64,000 nt of DNA from Candidatus Nitrososphaera gargensis Ga9.2 (GTDB lineage: Archaea > Thermoproteota > Nitrososphaeria > Nitrososphaerales > Nitrososphaeraceae), in the NCBI RefSeq assembly GCF_000303155.1, contig NC_018719.1:1984001-2048000 (forward strand), given 5' to 3'. Under the pieces are notes generated by a model. That model saw nothing but the letters and a program-made list of their open reading frames with translations. It was not told the origin of the DNA and made no database searches. Both the position numbers and the translations under genes were made by a program. Positions 52,940 through 61,546 of this stretch are shown here, piece by piece (the first letter of the stretch is position 1; each line of letters starts with the position of its first letter).

Positions 52940-53119
52940 GTGCCAAAGTGCAGTATCTGCGGGATGATGTTTGCAGGAGCCGAGGAGCTTGAAGAGCACA
53001 ACATCGCAGCGCATAATTTTGCAGAGCAAGAGGAGTCCTCGCTACTTCGCAAGGCCTGCGAGGAGGAAAAGGCCCGCAAGAGGTCAAGGGGGCCGTACAG
53101 GAAGGCCCATACGGCATGA
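52940..53119 (+). CDS. C2H2 zinc-finger mini-protein
   Basis: 59 residues from GTG 52940: VPKCSICGMMFAGAEELEEH closing NIAAH (C-x2-C-x12-H-x4-H), then a charged tail (LRKACEEEKARKRSRGPYRK). The basic end suits nucleic-acid binding. The only intact one of the mini-finger set outside the AT-rich region. 35 bases upstream of the L13e start. Confidence 0.7.
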   Translation: MPKCSICGMMFAGAEELEEHNIAAHNFAEQEESSLLRKACEEEKARKRSRGPYRKAHTA

Positions 53120-53154
53120 TTTTATCCTAGGCAGTGTATACAGCATCCACAAAT

Positions 53155-53382
53155 ATGCAAGCAGCCAAGCCAACGGTCAGGAACGGATACATTGTCAGGG
53201 CAGGAAGGGGCTATTCGCTGGACGAGCTGAGGGAAGCCGGCCTTGACCTACGGGTTGCTAGAAAGAGCGGCGTGCCGGTGGATATGTGGAGGCAGACAAA
53301 ATATCCAGAGAATATCGAACAGCTGAAATCGATCGCCAAGACAATAATAATTGTGCCGTCCAAGAAAAGGAAGAAGGAATAG
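53155..53382 (+). CDS. rpl13e: Ribosomal protein L13e
   Basis: 75 residues from ATG 53155: KPTVRNGYIVRAGRGYSLDE, LREAGLDLRVARKSGVPVDM, WRQTKYPENIEQLK, basic end KKRKKE. The short archaeal L13e, a large-subunit ribosomal protein found mainly in Crenarchaeota and Thaumarchaeota. Seven upstream codons lack family character. Followed closely by truD. Confidence 0.85.
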   Translation: MQAAKPTVRNGYIVRAGRGYSLDELREAGLDLRVARKSGVPVDMWRQTKYPENIEQLKSIAKTIIIVPSKKRKKE

Positions 53383-53392
53383 CCATTCGCAA

Positions 53393-54655
53393 ATGACCCT
53401 TTATGTCTCCAAGATCGACAGGCTTGCAGGAATAGAATGCTACTGTACAAGCTTTGCCGGCACGGGCGGGTCTATCAAGCAAAGGAGCGAGGGCTTTAGA
53501 GTTTCCGAGCTGGTAGACGAGTTGCTTGTGGGCAACATATCGCTAACATTTGACAACCGGCACCGCTACCCCCTCTACATTCTTGAAAAGCACGATATCG
53601 ACTCAAACCACGCGCTATTTGAGATCGAGCGCGAATGCAGGATGAGGCTTAGGGTGATGGGGATAAAGGACGCCAAGGCCGTGACGACGCAGTATGCCAG
53701 CGCGGACAGAGTGATGAGAAACCCGCCGGGAGAATTAAAGACCAAGCACACCCGGCTCACACTAGAAGGCTTTACCCGGCGGCCGCTTGGCAAAGAGTTC
53801 CTTGCAGGCAACAAGTTTGAAATAACGATCCACAGGCCTCGCTCGCATGACCTGTCAGGCCTGCTCCCGGAAATAGACAAGGTAGGTAACTTTTACGGAC
53901 TCCAACGCTTTGGAAGCGAAAGGCTGGTGACGCACCTTGTGGGAAGGGAAATTGTCAAGCGCAACTTCAGGCGCGCAGTAGAGCTCCTGCTGTCGTATAC
54001 CACGGAATACGATACTCCTGCAAGCAAGGAGATCCGCAGCAAGAGTGCTGACCCGGGCAACTACCGGCAAGTGCTCAGAATACTGCCAAGGGGTATGGAC
54101 ATCGAGCGGCAGGTGCTGACGGCGCTTGTCGCCGGCAAGGACGCAGTTTCGGCTCTGCGTACAGTGCCTATTACGATCCGCCGGCTGTTCGTGCAGGCGT
54201 ACCAGGCCTACATCTTTAACAAGTGCTTGAGCACGGCTGTCATCAACGGAGAGGATCTGCTCCAGCCGGCCGCTGGCGACCTCTGCTTTGAGATGGAGGG
54301 GCCGGCCACGTTTGGCAGGATAATCAAGTACGACCATGCTTCAAAGGCTAAAAAAATGGTGCCGGCCATAAGGATGGCAGGCTATACATTCCAGCCCGGC
54401 AAGGGCAGGTTTGAAAATATCACCAAGGCAATCCTGCAGGAGGAGGGCGTGACTGCAAAGGACTTTTACGTCAAGGAGATGCAGGAGCTCAGCCACCAGG
54501 GAGGCTTTAGGCAGGCGCCGCTCTGGTGCATGGACTTTTCCTACAGCAAAAACCCTCAACTGATAGTATCATTCAAGCTTCCAAAGGGATCGTACGCGAC
54601 CACGCTCTTACGCGAGATAATCAAACCACAAGACCCGATCAGGAGCGGTTTTTAG
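53393..54655 (+). CDS. truD: tRNA pseudouridine synthase TruD
   Basis: 420 residues from ATG 53393. Motifs: IKQRSEGFRVSELVDELL, the catalytic Asp region MGIKDAKAVTTQYAS (D in IKD), NFYGLQRFGSERLVTHLVG, and late LSHQGGFRQAPL with SYSKNPQLIVSFKLPKGSYA. TruD makes pseudouridine-13 in tRNA. Ten bases after the L13e stop, so co-transcribed with it. Confidence 0.93.
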   Translation: MTLYVSKIDRLAGIECYCTSFAGTGGSIKQRSEGFRVSELVDELLVGNISLTFDNRHRYPLYILEKHDIDSNHALFEIERECRMRLRVMGIKDAKAVTTQYASADRVMRNPPGELKTKHTRLTLEGFTRRPLGKEFLAGNKFEITIHRPRSHDLSGLLPEIDKVGNFYGLQRFGSERLVTHLVGREIVKRNFRRAVELLLSYTTEYDTPASKEIRSKSADPGNYRQVLRILPRGMDIERQVLTALVAGKDAVSALRTVPITIRRLFVQAYQAYIFNKCLSTAVINGEDLLQPAAGDLCFEMEGPATFGRIIKYDHASKAKKMVPAIRMAGYTFQPGKGRFENITKAILQEEGVTAKDFYVKEMQELSHQGGFRQAPLWCMDFSYSKNPQLIVSFKLPKGSYATTLLREIIKPQDPIRSGF

Positions 54656-54658
54656 TTG

Positions 54659-55173
54659 ACGACTGTAAATTCTTTTGTTACTGACTCTACGTCAACGATG
54701 TATCTTCTCTCTTCGCTCATGATTATTGGCACGCTGCCTTGTGTCCTCAGGCGGCCCTGTTCGTCATTGTTGTACCTCTACGTCCCCCGACATGCTTGAC
54801 GTGATGAATGTCTTCAGGGGGACACGAATAGCCTGCCGGGAACAGACGTATTTAGCCAAACCTTGACCAGGCAACTTGTCCAGTAGATGCTTCATAGATC
54901 GCGATTGAAGGAAGCCCTGTCGCACCCATGGCCTTCAATCCTAACGATAAAGTCTATCGGCTCGCCGACTTTGTACGTGTCCTTCAGACCTTCAATTGTA
55001 ATTGCAATAAAGGGCTCTTTTGCAGCAATAATATTATCAAAAAGCTGTGGCTGAAAATACAGAAGGCCTGTTAGGACAGATCCTACTGCGACCAAGCCAG
55101 CTATTGCCATCCAGCTCTTCAATTGCATTTGAAACCAGAGATTTTCTAACAGAAATAGGTTTTTGCCGCACAT
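54659..55173 (-). pseudogene. Exported anchored protein, decayed
   Basis: Starts with a membrane helix (WMAIAGLVAVGSVLTGLLYF) and an Ig-like strand region (FIAITIEGLKDTYKVGEPID, FIVRIEGHGCDR). It then shifts frame near 54915 (PSIAIYEASTGQVAWSRFG), stops, and continues in other frames (NTSVPGRLFVSP; TQGSVPIIMSEERRYIVDVE, SVTKEFTVV). Three or more lesions, so long dead. Resembles thaumarchaeal exported proteins with BACON/Ig-like folds. Confidence 0.6.
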
Positions 55174-55208
55174 GTTTTAGCTCAAAACATAATATATAGC
55201 GCTAAAGC

Positions 55209-55886
55209 ATGGTATATGATGTATACACAAAAATGCTTGGCAGCAGGAACCTGCGGGAGATAGTAGAAAAGAACCTTGACAAGCTGCAGGAAGACCTGAG
55301 CGTCAAGATAGACAAAAAGAACCCTGACAAAATTCACGCGATCGAAGCTACCGGCTGCACAAGGTTTGCTTATTACGAGCGCAGAGACCCGCTGCCTTCA
55401 GACAATGTGTCCAAGATTTCCAGCCTGCTTGGCAACGCAATGCGCCACTCGTTTGGCAACACGCGTGGAGAATACAAGGTGGAGGGCCTGTCGCTTGAAG
55501 TCAACGCCGACCTGATAATTGCCGACGAATTTGTCGTCAGGTTCGAAGTAGTGCAGACCTTGCCAGAGGTTCCACATCCGCGCCACTTGCTGTATCTTAA
55601 CGCCTGCCTCTTTGCGTTCAACAAGGACGAAGGCTTTTTGATCTACATGACTGCGGAGGGCAAGACCGTCGAGTTTTCTGTTACGAAAAACAACAGGATG
55701 TTTGAAGAGGTCATCAGGAGAGCAAGGGTGCTCAGCACGCTCCTAAAGGACGGCAAGGCGCCGATAGTCGAGCCCTCTGAGCTGTGCCTGAACTGCAGGT
55801 ATTATGAAAGGTGCTATGCAAGAAAGCAGGTCAAGGACGAAGGCACGGGCTTTATACTGGAAGAAATCTTCAAGCCCAAGAAATAA
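55209..55886 (+). CDS. Cas4-like Fe-S protein of the PD-(D/E)xK fold
   Basis: 225 residues. Four cysteines in the Cas4/AddB pattern: EATGCTRFAYYERRDPLP, and C-x2-C-x5-C in LCLNCRYYERCYARK. The nuclease core is altered: the Asp in LEVNADLIIADEFV is present, but the expected ExK is EVVQ in VVRFEVVQTLPEVPHPR, and the usual Gln of the following helix is Tyr (HLLYLNACLFAF). Thus the cluster is likely kept and nuclease activity reduced or lost. No other cas gene or repeat array is in the window. Confidence 0.75.
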   Translation: MVYDVYTKMLGSRNLREIVEKNLDKLQEDLSVKIDKKNPDKIHAIEATGCTRFAYYERRDPLPSDNVSKISSLLGNAMRHSFGNTRGEYKVEGLSLEVNADLIIADEFVVRFEVVQTLPEVPHPRHLLYLNACLFAFNKDEGFLIYMTAEGKTVEFSVTKNNRMFEEVIRRARVLSTLLKDGKAPIVEPSELCLNCRYYERCYARKQVKDEGTGFILEEIFKPKK

Positions 55887-55935
55887 TAATTATAACAACA
55901 ATAATAAAAATGGATTGATGACAACGCCGCTACAG

Positions 55936-56073
55936 CTATCCGCTGGTTTCGGCGTGTCCTCCGGACGGCGTGTATCCCGAGCTGTACCTTTTTGCTCTCG
56001 CACCGAACACTACTGCCACTAGGAACACAAAGATTCCTGTTGTCACCGCGAACATGAACATTTCTTCGGCCAT
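55936..56073 (-). CDS. Small single-helix membrane protein
   Basis: 45 residues: MAEEMFMFAVTTGIFVFLVA then VVFGARAKRYSSGYTPSGGH. Start ATG 56073. The clean helix and tail suggest a real small membrane subunit or peptide. Lies between convergent genes, partner unknown. Confidence 0.55.
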   Translation of the reverse strand: MAEEMFMFAVTTGIFVFLVAVVFGARAKRYSSGYTPSGGHAETSG

Positions 56074-56151
56074 GTCACCACAGAGCCATGCTCAAAACTT
56101 AATATCCTTATCGCATGGCAAAATCCTGCCCAGTGATATTATCATAAAATC

Positions 56152-56700
56152 TTATGGGAATGTCAAGGTGAACTCCTTGTTCTCAAAGTAGCTGGTCTGG
56201 AAGTTCGAGCCCGTCAGCCTGTATGTGTATGCGCCCTCTACTCTGAACTGGGCGGTTCCGTCAACCATGCTGTCCCAACTGCTGGCGGTGAGGCTGTTCC
56301 GCACCGCAACCTTTGTGTCCCTGAGCGTGATGGTGGCGTTGCTCACTATTGGAAATGTGTCAGGCTGCCCTGCCACAAAGCCCTCGGGGCTCACCCCAAT
56401 GTCGCCGGATGTCATCTGGAACTCGCCCACGAATACAGTATAGTGGATCGTTTCAAGCACTGCAGTGCTCCTGTTGGGGTTGTGGGCAGTAAAGACGACC
56501 TGCACGTTTGCATTCCTCTCGTCCACTCTTTGAACTGCAATGTCCTTGAGCACGATCTGCAGGTCGGTCACTGGGATTGGGGCAGCATTCTCCTGCCCGC
56601 CGCCGGGGAGCCTCAGGTTTCCAGAGCCTAGAATGAAAAATATCGCTATCGCAACAGCTGCGATGCCGCCACCCACCGCGTAAATGGCTTTTGTATTCAC
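56152..56700 (-). CDS. Membrane-anchored LEA14/WHy-like protein
   Basis: 182 residues from GTG 56700, chosen because the anchor helix (AIYAVGGGIAAVAIAIFFIL) follows directly. The exported domain reads PIPVTDLQIVLKDIAVQRVD, ANVQVVFTAHNPNRSTAVLE, TIHYTVFVGEFQMTSGDIGV, RVEGAYTYRLTGSNFQTSY. The NPN and paired strand pattern is that of water-stress/hypersensitive (WHy, LEA14) domains, which protect against drying. Probably desiccation-related in soil. Confidence 0.7.
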   Translation of the reverse strand: MNTKAIYAVGGGIAAVAIAIFFILGSGNLRLPGGGQENAAPIPVTDLQIVLKDIAVQRVDERNANVQVVFTAHNPNRSTAVLETIHYTVFVGEFQMTSGDIGVSPEGFVAGQPDTFPIVSNATITLRDTKVAVRNSLTASSWDSMVDGTAQFRVEGAYTYRLTGSNFQTSYFENKEFTLTFP

Positions 56701-56857
56701 GATTGTTTTCTCTGGCGTCCACCCACGTTTTAAAGCTGTCGATTGATCGATGGATAGATAGATGCAAATGCTTATACTAGCTGTCGCGAAATTTGCTGCC
56801 GGCTTGCAGTACCACAAGGCAGCTCACATTGGCCAAGAAAGGGCTAGGAAAGCCCAG

Positions 56858-57121
56858 ATGAAGCTGTTCGATTATACCGGCTTTGCCATGCTGACCTATA
56901 CAATAAAGCAGGGCAAGGCAGGATTTGAGCCGGTGGGCGAGGAAGACTTGGCCGGCAAGATGACCCGAGAGAACGAGGCCATGCTGTTTATCTGCGACAA
57001 GGACGGCTACGCCAAGGCCCAGTCAAGGCCGATGCCGATCGAAAAGGGAGAAGAGATCTTCAAAAAGATGCTGGCCGACGGCATGCCGGAATTCGCAGGT
57101 GAGATCAAGACTGTTTCCTAG
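56858..57121 (+). CDS. Small hypothetical protein
   Basis: 87 residues from the ATG at 56858 (MKLFDYTGFAMLTYTIKQGK, then GFEPVGEEDLAGKMTRENEA, MPIEKGEEIFKKMLADG). The longer start at 56762 would overlap the divergent gene's promoter. Mixed alpha/beta, no motif. Convergent with a membrane gene overlapping by four bases. Confidence 0.55.
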   Translation: MKLFDYTGFAMLTYTIKQGKAGFEPVGEEDLAGKMTRENEAMLFICDKDGYAKAQSRPMPIEKGEEIFKKMLADGMPEFAGEIKTVS

Positions 57122-57366
57122 GGTCCCAGCTTGATAAACAAATAGATCAACAGTCCTATGAACGACCATACAACTATGCTGCCAGCGATGATAATGGCAG
57201 AATGAAAAAGCATTGAAAAACCGTTCGGATTTGCCATGTTCCATTCCACATAGAACAGGGTCAGAATAGCAGGAAAGTTGGCAGCAGAAGTAACCCTGTC
57301 CATGAGGGAGTCATCATAGGACAAACTTGCAATATAGCTCATGACACTTGCAGCAAGGCCGTACAA
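57118..57366 (-). CDS. Small two-helix membrane protein
   Basis: 82 residues: a first hydrophobic part (AANFPAILTLFYVEW) and a strong helix (SAIIIAGSIVVWSFIGLLIY) to the end LFIKLGP. Unknown function. Four-base overlap with the preceding convergent gene's stop. Confidence 0.5.
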   Translation of the reverse strand: MYGLAASVMSYIASLSYDDSLMDRVTSAANFPAILTLFYVEWNMANPNGFSMLFHSAIIIAGSIVVWSFIGLLIYLFIKLGP

Positions 57367-57449
57367 TGCAAATATGAACAGGATTCTCGTGTCGCCCTGC
57401 CACCGCCAGCGTATAAAGGCAGGACGTTATAGACTGGGCATTACTTATT

Positions 57450-58136
57450 TTATACTATGATGCGCGTCCCCCCTATAGGCTTGTTGTTGGCTATTGCGCT
57501 CTTGATAGTCGCCGGATCTGACTTGAGCACCACTGTCGGTATCTTGCTCCGCTCTATCACTTTCAGTGCTACAATATCCATCAGGTCATAGGCACCGGCA
57601 GCCGAGTTTTCAGAACCCAATAGTTCAAGGCACTTTTTCACAGTTATCTCCTTGAAGAGCTTGGCGTCCTTGTTCTTGTTTGGGTCAGAGTCATAGATGC
57701 CGTCAACGTCTGTCGCATTAAGGAATTTTGTGGCCCTGACTTTCTCGGCAATCAGCGCGGCCGTCGCATTAGTGCTCTGTCCCGGGTGCAAGCCGCCGGT
57801 CACGACTATTTTACCGCCTGCGGCCGCCTCGCTTACCTGCTCAAGGTCAGCCGGCACCACAGGATATGCATGATCGCCAAGGGCTGCTATCAGGAGTCTT
57901 GCATTGAGCCTAGAGACCTCGATGCCCATGATGTCAAGCGATGCCTCGTCAGAGCCAAAGGCCCTTGCGACGCTGATGTAATGGCGCGCGATCTTGCCCC
58001 CGCCGGCCACGATCACGGGCTGCATCTGTCTGCTTACCTCAAGAAGCATAGCCGCATATTTTTTCAATTCGCCTGCCGCGTCGTCGCCGAACACTCTACC
58101 TGATAACTTTATCACGATCCGCTCTTTAGCGCCCAA
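57450..58136 (-). CDS. pyrH: Uridylate kinase, archaeal type
   Basis: About 228 residues from TTG 58136. IVIKLSGRVFGDDAAGELKK, MQPVIVAGGGKIARHYISVA, IVVTGGLHPGQSTNATAALI, KFLNATDVDGIYDSDPNKNK and the end PIGGTRIIV define the amino-acid-kinase fold of UMP kinase. It phosphorylates UMP in pyrimidine nucleotide synthesis. The start overlaps the HD gene stop by 11 bases. Longer starts into that gene are unlikely. Confidence 0.88.
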   Translation of the reverse strand: MGAKERIVIKLSGRVFGDDAAGELKKYAAMLLEVSRQMQPVIVAGGGKIARHYISVARAFGSDEASLDIMGIEVSRLNARLLIAALGDHAYPVVPADLEQVSEAAAGGKIVVTGGLHPGQSTNATAALIAEKVRATKFLNATDVDGIYDSDPNKNKDAKLFKEITVKKCLELLGSENSAAGAYDLMDIVALKVIERSKIPTVVLKSDPATIKSAIANNKPIGGTRIIV

Positions 58137-59406
58137 GTTTGCCCGCTCCCATGTACAGGGTTTCCTGTTCTCCCAGCACCTTTTTAACAGATCGCTCGAC
58201 CTTCTGCCGGTTTTCAGCAGTCGTATAAACGCGCAGCATGTCAAAGAACCCAGATATGGACTCTACAAGTGGGATCTCTGACACCGGCATTTCATACACC
58301 CTGTCCTTGTCGACCACAAGCACTGAATACATCTCCTCCTTGCTTGGCGTCAGTGGCATAGAGTGGGCGCGAGACGCATCTACAAAGACATGGTTCCTAT
58401 CAACTCCTGCCGCGTCGGCTATCCGCGCCGCGGTCGCCTGCAGCGCTTTTCTGTCCATCTTTTGCTTGTCGCGCTTGTGCAGGAATTTTTCATAGACGCT
58501 TTTTAACAGCCGCCTATCGCGGTAGTCGCGGGCCATCTTGCCTGCAAACGCATACTTGCCGCTGCTGTCAAGAGCGCAGAGCCGCTCAAGTGTGGCCTCA
58601 TCTGTCAGGCCAAGGTAGTTGTCAAGGGAAGTGTCTGTAAGCCCAAGCGCCTCGTCTGCTGCGATCATGGAGTGCAGTAGCATAACCTCTGCAGATCTCA
58701 CTGTCTTGTGAAAGTACACCGCCTTGAACATTTCATACCTTGAGATGAGCATCGATTCGAGCGAGTTGAGGGCGGACCTGTTTATTGCAAGCCTGTTCCT
58801 TGAAACTTCAAGCGAGCTTGTCAGTCTGTGGTAATCGACCTTGGCGTACTCGGCTCCCGTAAAAAGCCCGTCGCGGGGCAAATAGTCCATGATATCGGCC
58901 GATAGCCCGCCTGAAATGATCTCGTTCATGAAATTCACCTTTGGCTGGCCAAACGATAGCTGACATATCTGATCTGCGCTGTGACCATGCCTGTCCAAAA
59001 TGTCGGCTATTTCTGTCTGCGTGATGATCCGTCTGCCCATCTCTTCGTGTGTGGTGTTGCAGCGGTACTCCAGAACTTCTTCAAACAGGTGCGAAAATGG
59101 CCCGTGCCCGATGTCATGCAAGAGCGCGGCGAGCCGGAGGTCCTGCACAGCTTCTGCGTGGTCAATGTAACCCTTGCCAAGCAAGGTCTCGCCGGCAAGC
59201 CCTGCGATGTGCATGGCGCCAAGCGAATGCTCAAAGCGAGAGTGCTGCGCGCTTGGATAGATAAGGTGCGCGCCGGCCAGTTGCCGTATCCGGCGCAGGC
59301 GCTGAAACGCAGGACTGTCAATGACTTCCTTTTCGACCTCCGAGAACCTGATCGACCTGTGCACAGGGTCGGTTATCTCGCCTGCGAACTCCATTGCTTC
59401 TATCAC
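58126..59406 (-). CDS. HD-domain phosphohydrolase (dNTPase/SAMHD1-like)
   Basis: 426 residues: FQRLRRIRQLAGAHLIYPSA, HSRFEHSLGAMHIAGLAG, LRLAALLHDIGHGPFSHLFE (His-Asp pair), NEIISGGLSADIMDYLPRDG. The arrangement matches dGTPase/SAMHD1-type enzymes that hydrolyse dNTPs or nucleotides. Between UMP kinase and thymidylate kinase, all leftward and nearly overlapping, implying nucleotide-pool control. ATG 59406 or 59394. Confidence 0.88.
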   Translation of the reverse strand: MIEAMEFAGEITDPVHRSIRFSEVEKEVIDSPAFQRLRRIRQLAGAHLIYPSAQHSRFEHSLGAMHIAGLAGETLLGKGYIDHAEAVQDLRLAALLHDIGHGPFSHLFEEVLEYRCNTTHEEMGRRIITQTEIADILDRHGHSADQICQLSFGQPKVNFMNEIISGGLSADIMDYLPRDGLFTGAEYAKVDYHRLTSSLEVSRNRLAINRSALNSLESMLISRYEMFKAVYFHKTVRSAEVMLLHSMIAADEALGLTDTSLDNYLGLTDEATLERLCALDSSGKYAFAGKMARDYRDRRLLKSVYEKFLHKRDKQKMDRKALQATAARIADAAGVDRNHVFVDASRAHSMPLTPSKEEMYSVLVVDKDRVYEMPVSEIPLVESISGFFDMLRVYTTAENRQKVERSVKKVLGEQETLYMGAGKLGR

Positions 59407-59419
59407 AATTCAACGAGAC

Positions 59420-60013
59420 TTAAACTTTCAGCTCTTTCCTTACTATCTTCATTACCTCTTGGTGAACCTGATCCTTGCTCTTTGAGCCGTCTATGACCTT
59501 CCAGCCAAACTGCTTTGCAAATTTCAAGTAGTTCTTGTATGCCCAGGCAGCAAGCTGAGGGTTCGACTCGAAGGCGTCTTGGCTCTCGGCGCGCTTGGTC
59601 GATATGCTTGGGTTGACCAAGATGATGATGACGAGGTCTTCCTCTGGCAGCCCCTTATCGAGATTCAAAAGCCAGCTTGTGTCCATGCCGTTTGCAGCGC
59701 CGTATATCAAATTTGACTGCCAGTAGCGGTTCATCACCACTATGGTGCCGTTCTCCACCATGCTCTCGATCTCTTTCTTTTTCTCCCACCGGTTGGCAGA
59801 GAATAGCAGGTGCTTGACCTCTGCAGGATAGTCGCGCCTGCCGTCAAGGAACGCCCTTATTTCTGTGCCTATGGGCGTGGTATAGTCCGGAAAATCGATA
59901 ATGACGCAGACCTTGCCCAAAACCTTCAGGGCCTCTGCGAGCATCCTGGACTGGGTTGTTTTGCCTGCCTTGTCGGTGCCTTCTAGTACGATTATCTTGC
60001 CCTTTGTTGCCAC
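59420..60013 (-). CDS. tmk: Thymidylate kinase
   Basis: 197 residues. P-loop LEGTDKAGKTTQSRMLAEAL, DFPDYTTPIGTEIRAFLDGR, the DRY-like segment as MNRYWQSNLIYGAANGMD, and the lid region STKRAESQDAFESN. Phosphorylates dTMP. First gene of tmk-HD-pyrH. Confidence 0.92.
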   Translation of the reverse strand: MATKGKIIVLEGTDKAGKTTQSRMLAEALKVLGKVCVIIDFPDYTTPIGTEIRAFLDGRRDYPAEVKHLLFSANRWEKKKEIESMVENGTIVVMNRYWQSNLIYGAANGMDTSWLLNLDKGLPEEDLVIIILVNPSISTKRAESQDAFESNPQLAAWAYKNYLKFAKQFGWKVIDGSKSKDQVHQEVMKIVRKELKV

Positions 60014-60158
60014 TGCATGAGGTTCATGTATGCATCAATAAAAAGATGTTGAGCATTATTTGGCACATGCATAGGTTTGTGGCATTATACATGTTATGTA
60101 TGTCGAGAAATTAATCTAAAAAACCAACAAATTAAAATATTAACAGACATTGTAACAG

Positions 60159-60851
60159 ATGGTCGGAGCCCAAGTGAAGGACGAGAAATCAACCATTGCC
60201 ATATTTGACACATTCAAGACCCGCAAGAACAAGTTCACGGGCGAGGCAAAGCGCCAGCGCGGGATAATCGCCCACTTGGCCACCGAGCAGAGCCCTGAGC
60301 TCCGCACCAGAACATCGATAGCGCACGCCATTGCAAAGCAGCACGGCATTCTGTGGCAGAACATCTATTCGGGCATCTTCCGCGACCTTGACGAAGTCCT
60401 GATACCGGCCGGCGTGGTAAAGGAGGGCGGCAGGCTGCCGCTCAGGAGGGGTCCCAAGGCGCTCCAGCTGGAGGGCGTCCCGTTCTATGAGCTGACAGAC
60501 GCCGGCATGCTGGTCGCGTCAGCGATTGAAGAGCTTGGGGACAAGCGCATGAAGCTGTTACAGTCGTACATTTCGTCGCTACCTGCAGGCGACACAAACT
60601 CGAGGACAATGAAAGAGGGCATGCTCTTCCTGATAGTGGCCGCGCCGTCGTTTATCTCAAAGATAATCAGCGAATATATTTATGCCTACAGCACCGGCGC
60701 AATAGACACTATCGCGCCGCTTGACGCCAAGAAATTAAGGTCCGTCATCGCCAAGCAGATAACGGTTGAAAAAGAGCTGGTCGAAGCTTTTGTCACGATG
60801 CAGCAGGACCACAAAGATCTCGTTAGAAACTTTTTCAAAGTTCTAACCTAG
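60159..60851 (+). CDS. Hypothetical protein with winged-helix-like start
   Basis: 230 residues: RQRGIIAHLATEQSPELRTR, TSIAHAIAKQHGILWQNIYS, RLPLRRGPKALQLEGVPFYE (wing-like) LTDAGMLVASAIEELGDKRM. Residues 35-125 look like a winged helix, the rest is helical. ATG start with a very A/T-rich promoter (TTAAAATATTAAC). Its end overlaps the convergent ribbon gene by four bases. Confidence 0.6.
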   Translation: MVGAQVKDEKSTIAIFDTFKTRKNKFTGEAKRQRGIIAHLATEQSPELRTRTSIAHAIAKQHGILWQNIYSGIFRDLDEVLIPAGVVKEGGRLPLRRGPKALQLEGVPFYELTDAGMLVASAIEELGDKRMKLLQSYISSLPAGDTNSRTMKEGMLFLIVAAPSFISKIISEYIYAYSTGAIDTIAPLDAKKLRSVIAKQITVEKELVEAFVTMQQDHKDLVRNFFKVLT

Positions 60852-61009
60852 CGGCCTTCGTAACCGCAGGCTGTGCACCTGTACTTTTTCTGCTTGCCCT
60901 TGCAGCCCTCGCAGCGCCATATCCTTGCGTTTCTGCATTTGGGGCAGCTGAAACTCTCTGATAATTCGCCCGGCCTCACTTCCTTGCCGCAGGCGTTGCA
61001 GTTTGGCAT
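60848..61009 (-). CDS. Double zinc-ribbon protein (HVO_2753-like)
   Basis: 53 residues from ATG 61009: MPNCNACGKEVRPGELSESF, SCPKCRNARIWRCEGCKGKQ, KKYRCTACGYEG. Four C-x2-C pairs (two zinc fingers) as in the small archaeal DUF1610-like RNA-binding or translation-linked proteins. The Met before YAGSYD would add seven residues. Diverges from hsp20. Confidence 0.8.
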   Translation of the reverse strand: MPNCNACGKEVRPGELSESFSCPKCRNARIWRCEGCKGKQKKYRCTACGYEGR

Positions 61010-61091
61010 GTCGTACGAACCGGCGTACATTTTTCTGGATGCATATCCTCCCCGGACTATTTTTACTTTTATTAAAGCCAGAAAATAAAGG

Positions 61092-61098
61092 ATTTATA
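61092..61098 (+). promoter_or_regulatory. TATA box of hsp20
   Basis: ATTTATA, about 27 bases before the ATG at 61122, fitting a leaderless transcript. Confidence 0.5.
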
Positions 61099-61121
61099 CC
61101 ATCCTACCGGAATTATGGTAT

Positions 61122-61508
61122 ATGGGCATTGGAGGATACGTGGCAAGAAGCATTGCCAAGGAGCTGGACAACAGGTCTAGGGAATTCTACGAGTTTGTCA
61201 TGCCAGCTATAGACATGGTGGAGGATGGAAGCGACCTAGTGGTTACTATTGATCTTCCCGGCTTTGCCAAGAAGGACATTAACCTTTGGATAACCGGCAA
61301 CGTCCTGTCTATAAGCGCCAAGAGAGGTCAGGAAGAAGCTCTCGGCACAGTCTATTACAGGCATAGGCCAGTCAGGATAGAGAAGAAGGTCCTGCTGCCG
61401 ATATCTGTCAAGGAAGAGGACAAGGTAGTCGGCAAGGCGACCTATGAGAATGGCGTCGTGACGCTCAGGGTACCGATACCCAAGACGACCAACATCCCAG
61501 TAACATAA
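61122..61508 (+). CDS. Hsp20/alpha-crystallin small heat-shock protein
   Basis: 128 residues: VMPAIDMVEDGSDLVVTIDL, PGFAKKDINLWITGNVLSIS, RHRPVRIEKKVLLPISVKEE and closing GVVTLRVPIPKTTNI. The crystallin core with the final I-x-V-like motif for oligomer assembly as NIPV. Holds unfolded proteins in the cytosol. Intact, unlike the copy at 23830. An IS481-like element begins 38 bases after its stop. Confidence 0.93.
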   Translation: MGIGGYVARSIAKELDNRSREFYEFVMPAIDMVEDGSDLVVTIDLPGFAKKDINLWITGNVLSISAKRGQEEALGTVYYRHRPVRIEKKVLLPISVKEEDKVVGKATYENGVVTLRVPIPKTTNIPVT

Positions 61509-61546
61509 GAAAAAAGGATGCAGGCGTTACCGGCTTTTTCTTAATT

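Noticed and set aside
55209-55886. Evidence of a CRISPR-Cas system
   Set aside because: Only a Cas4-like protein is present. No other cas gene and no regularly spaced repeats were seen on either strand.
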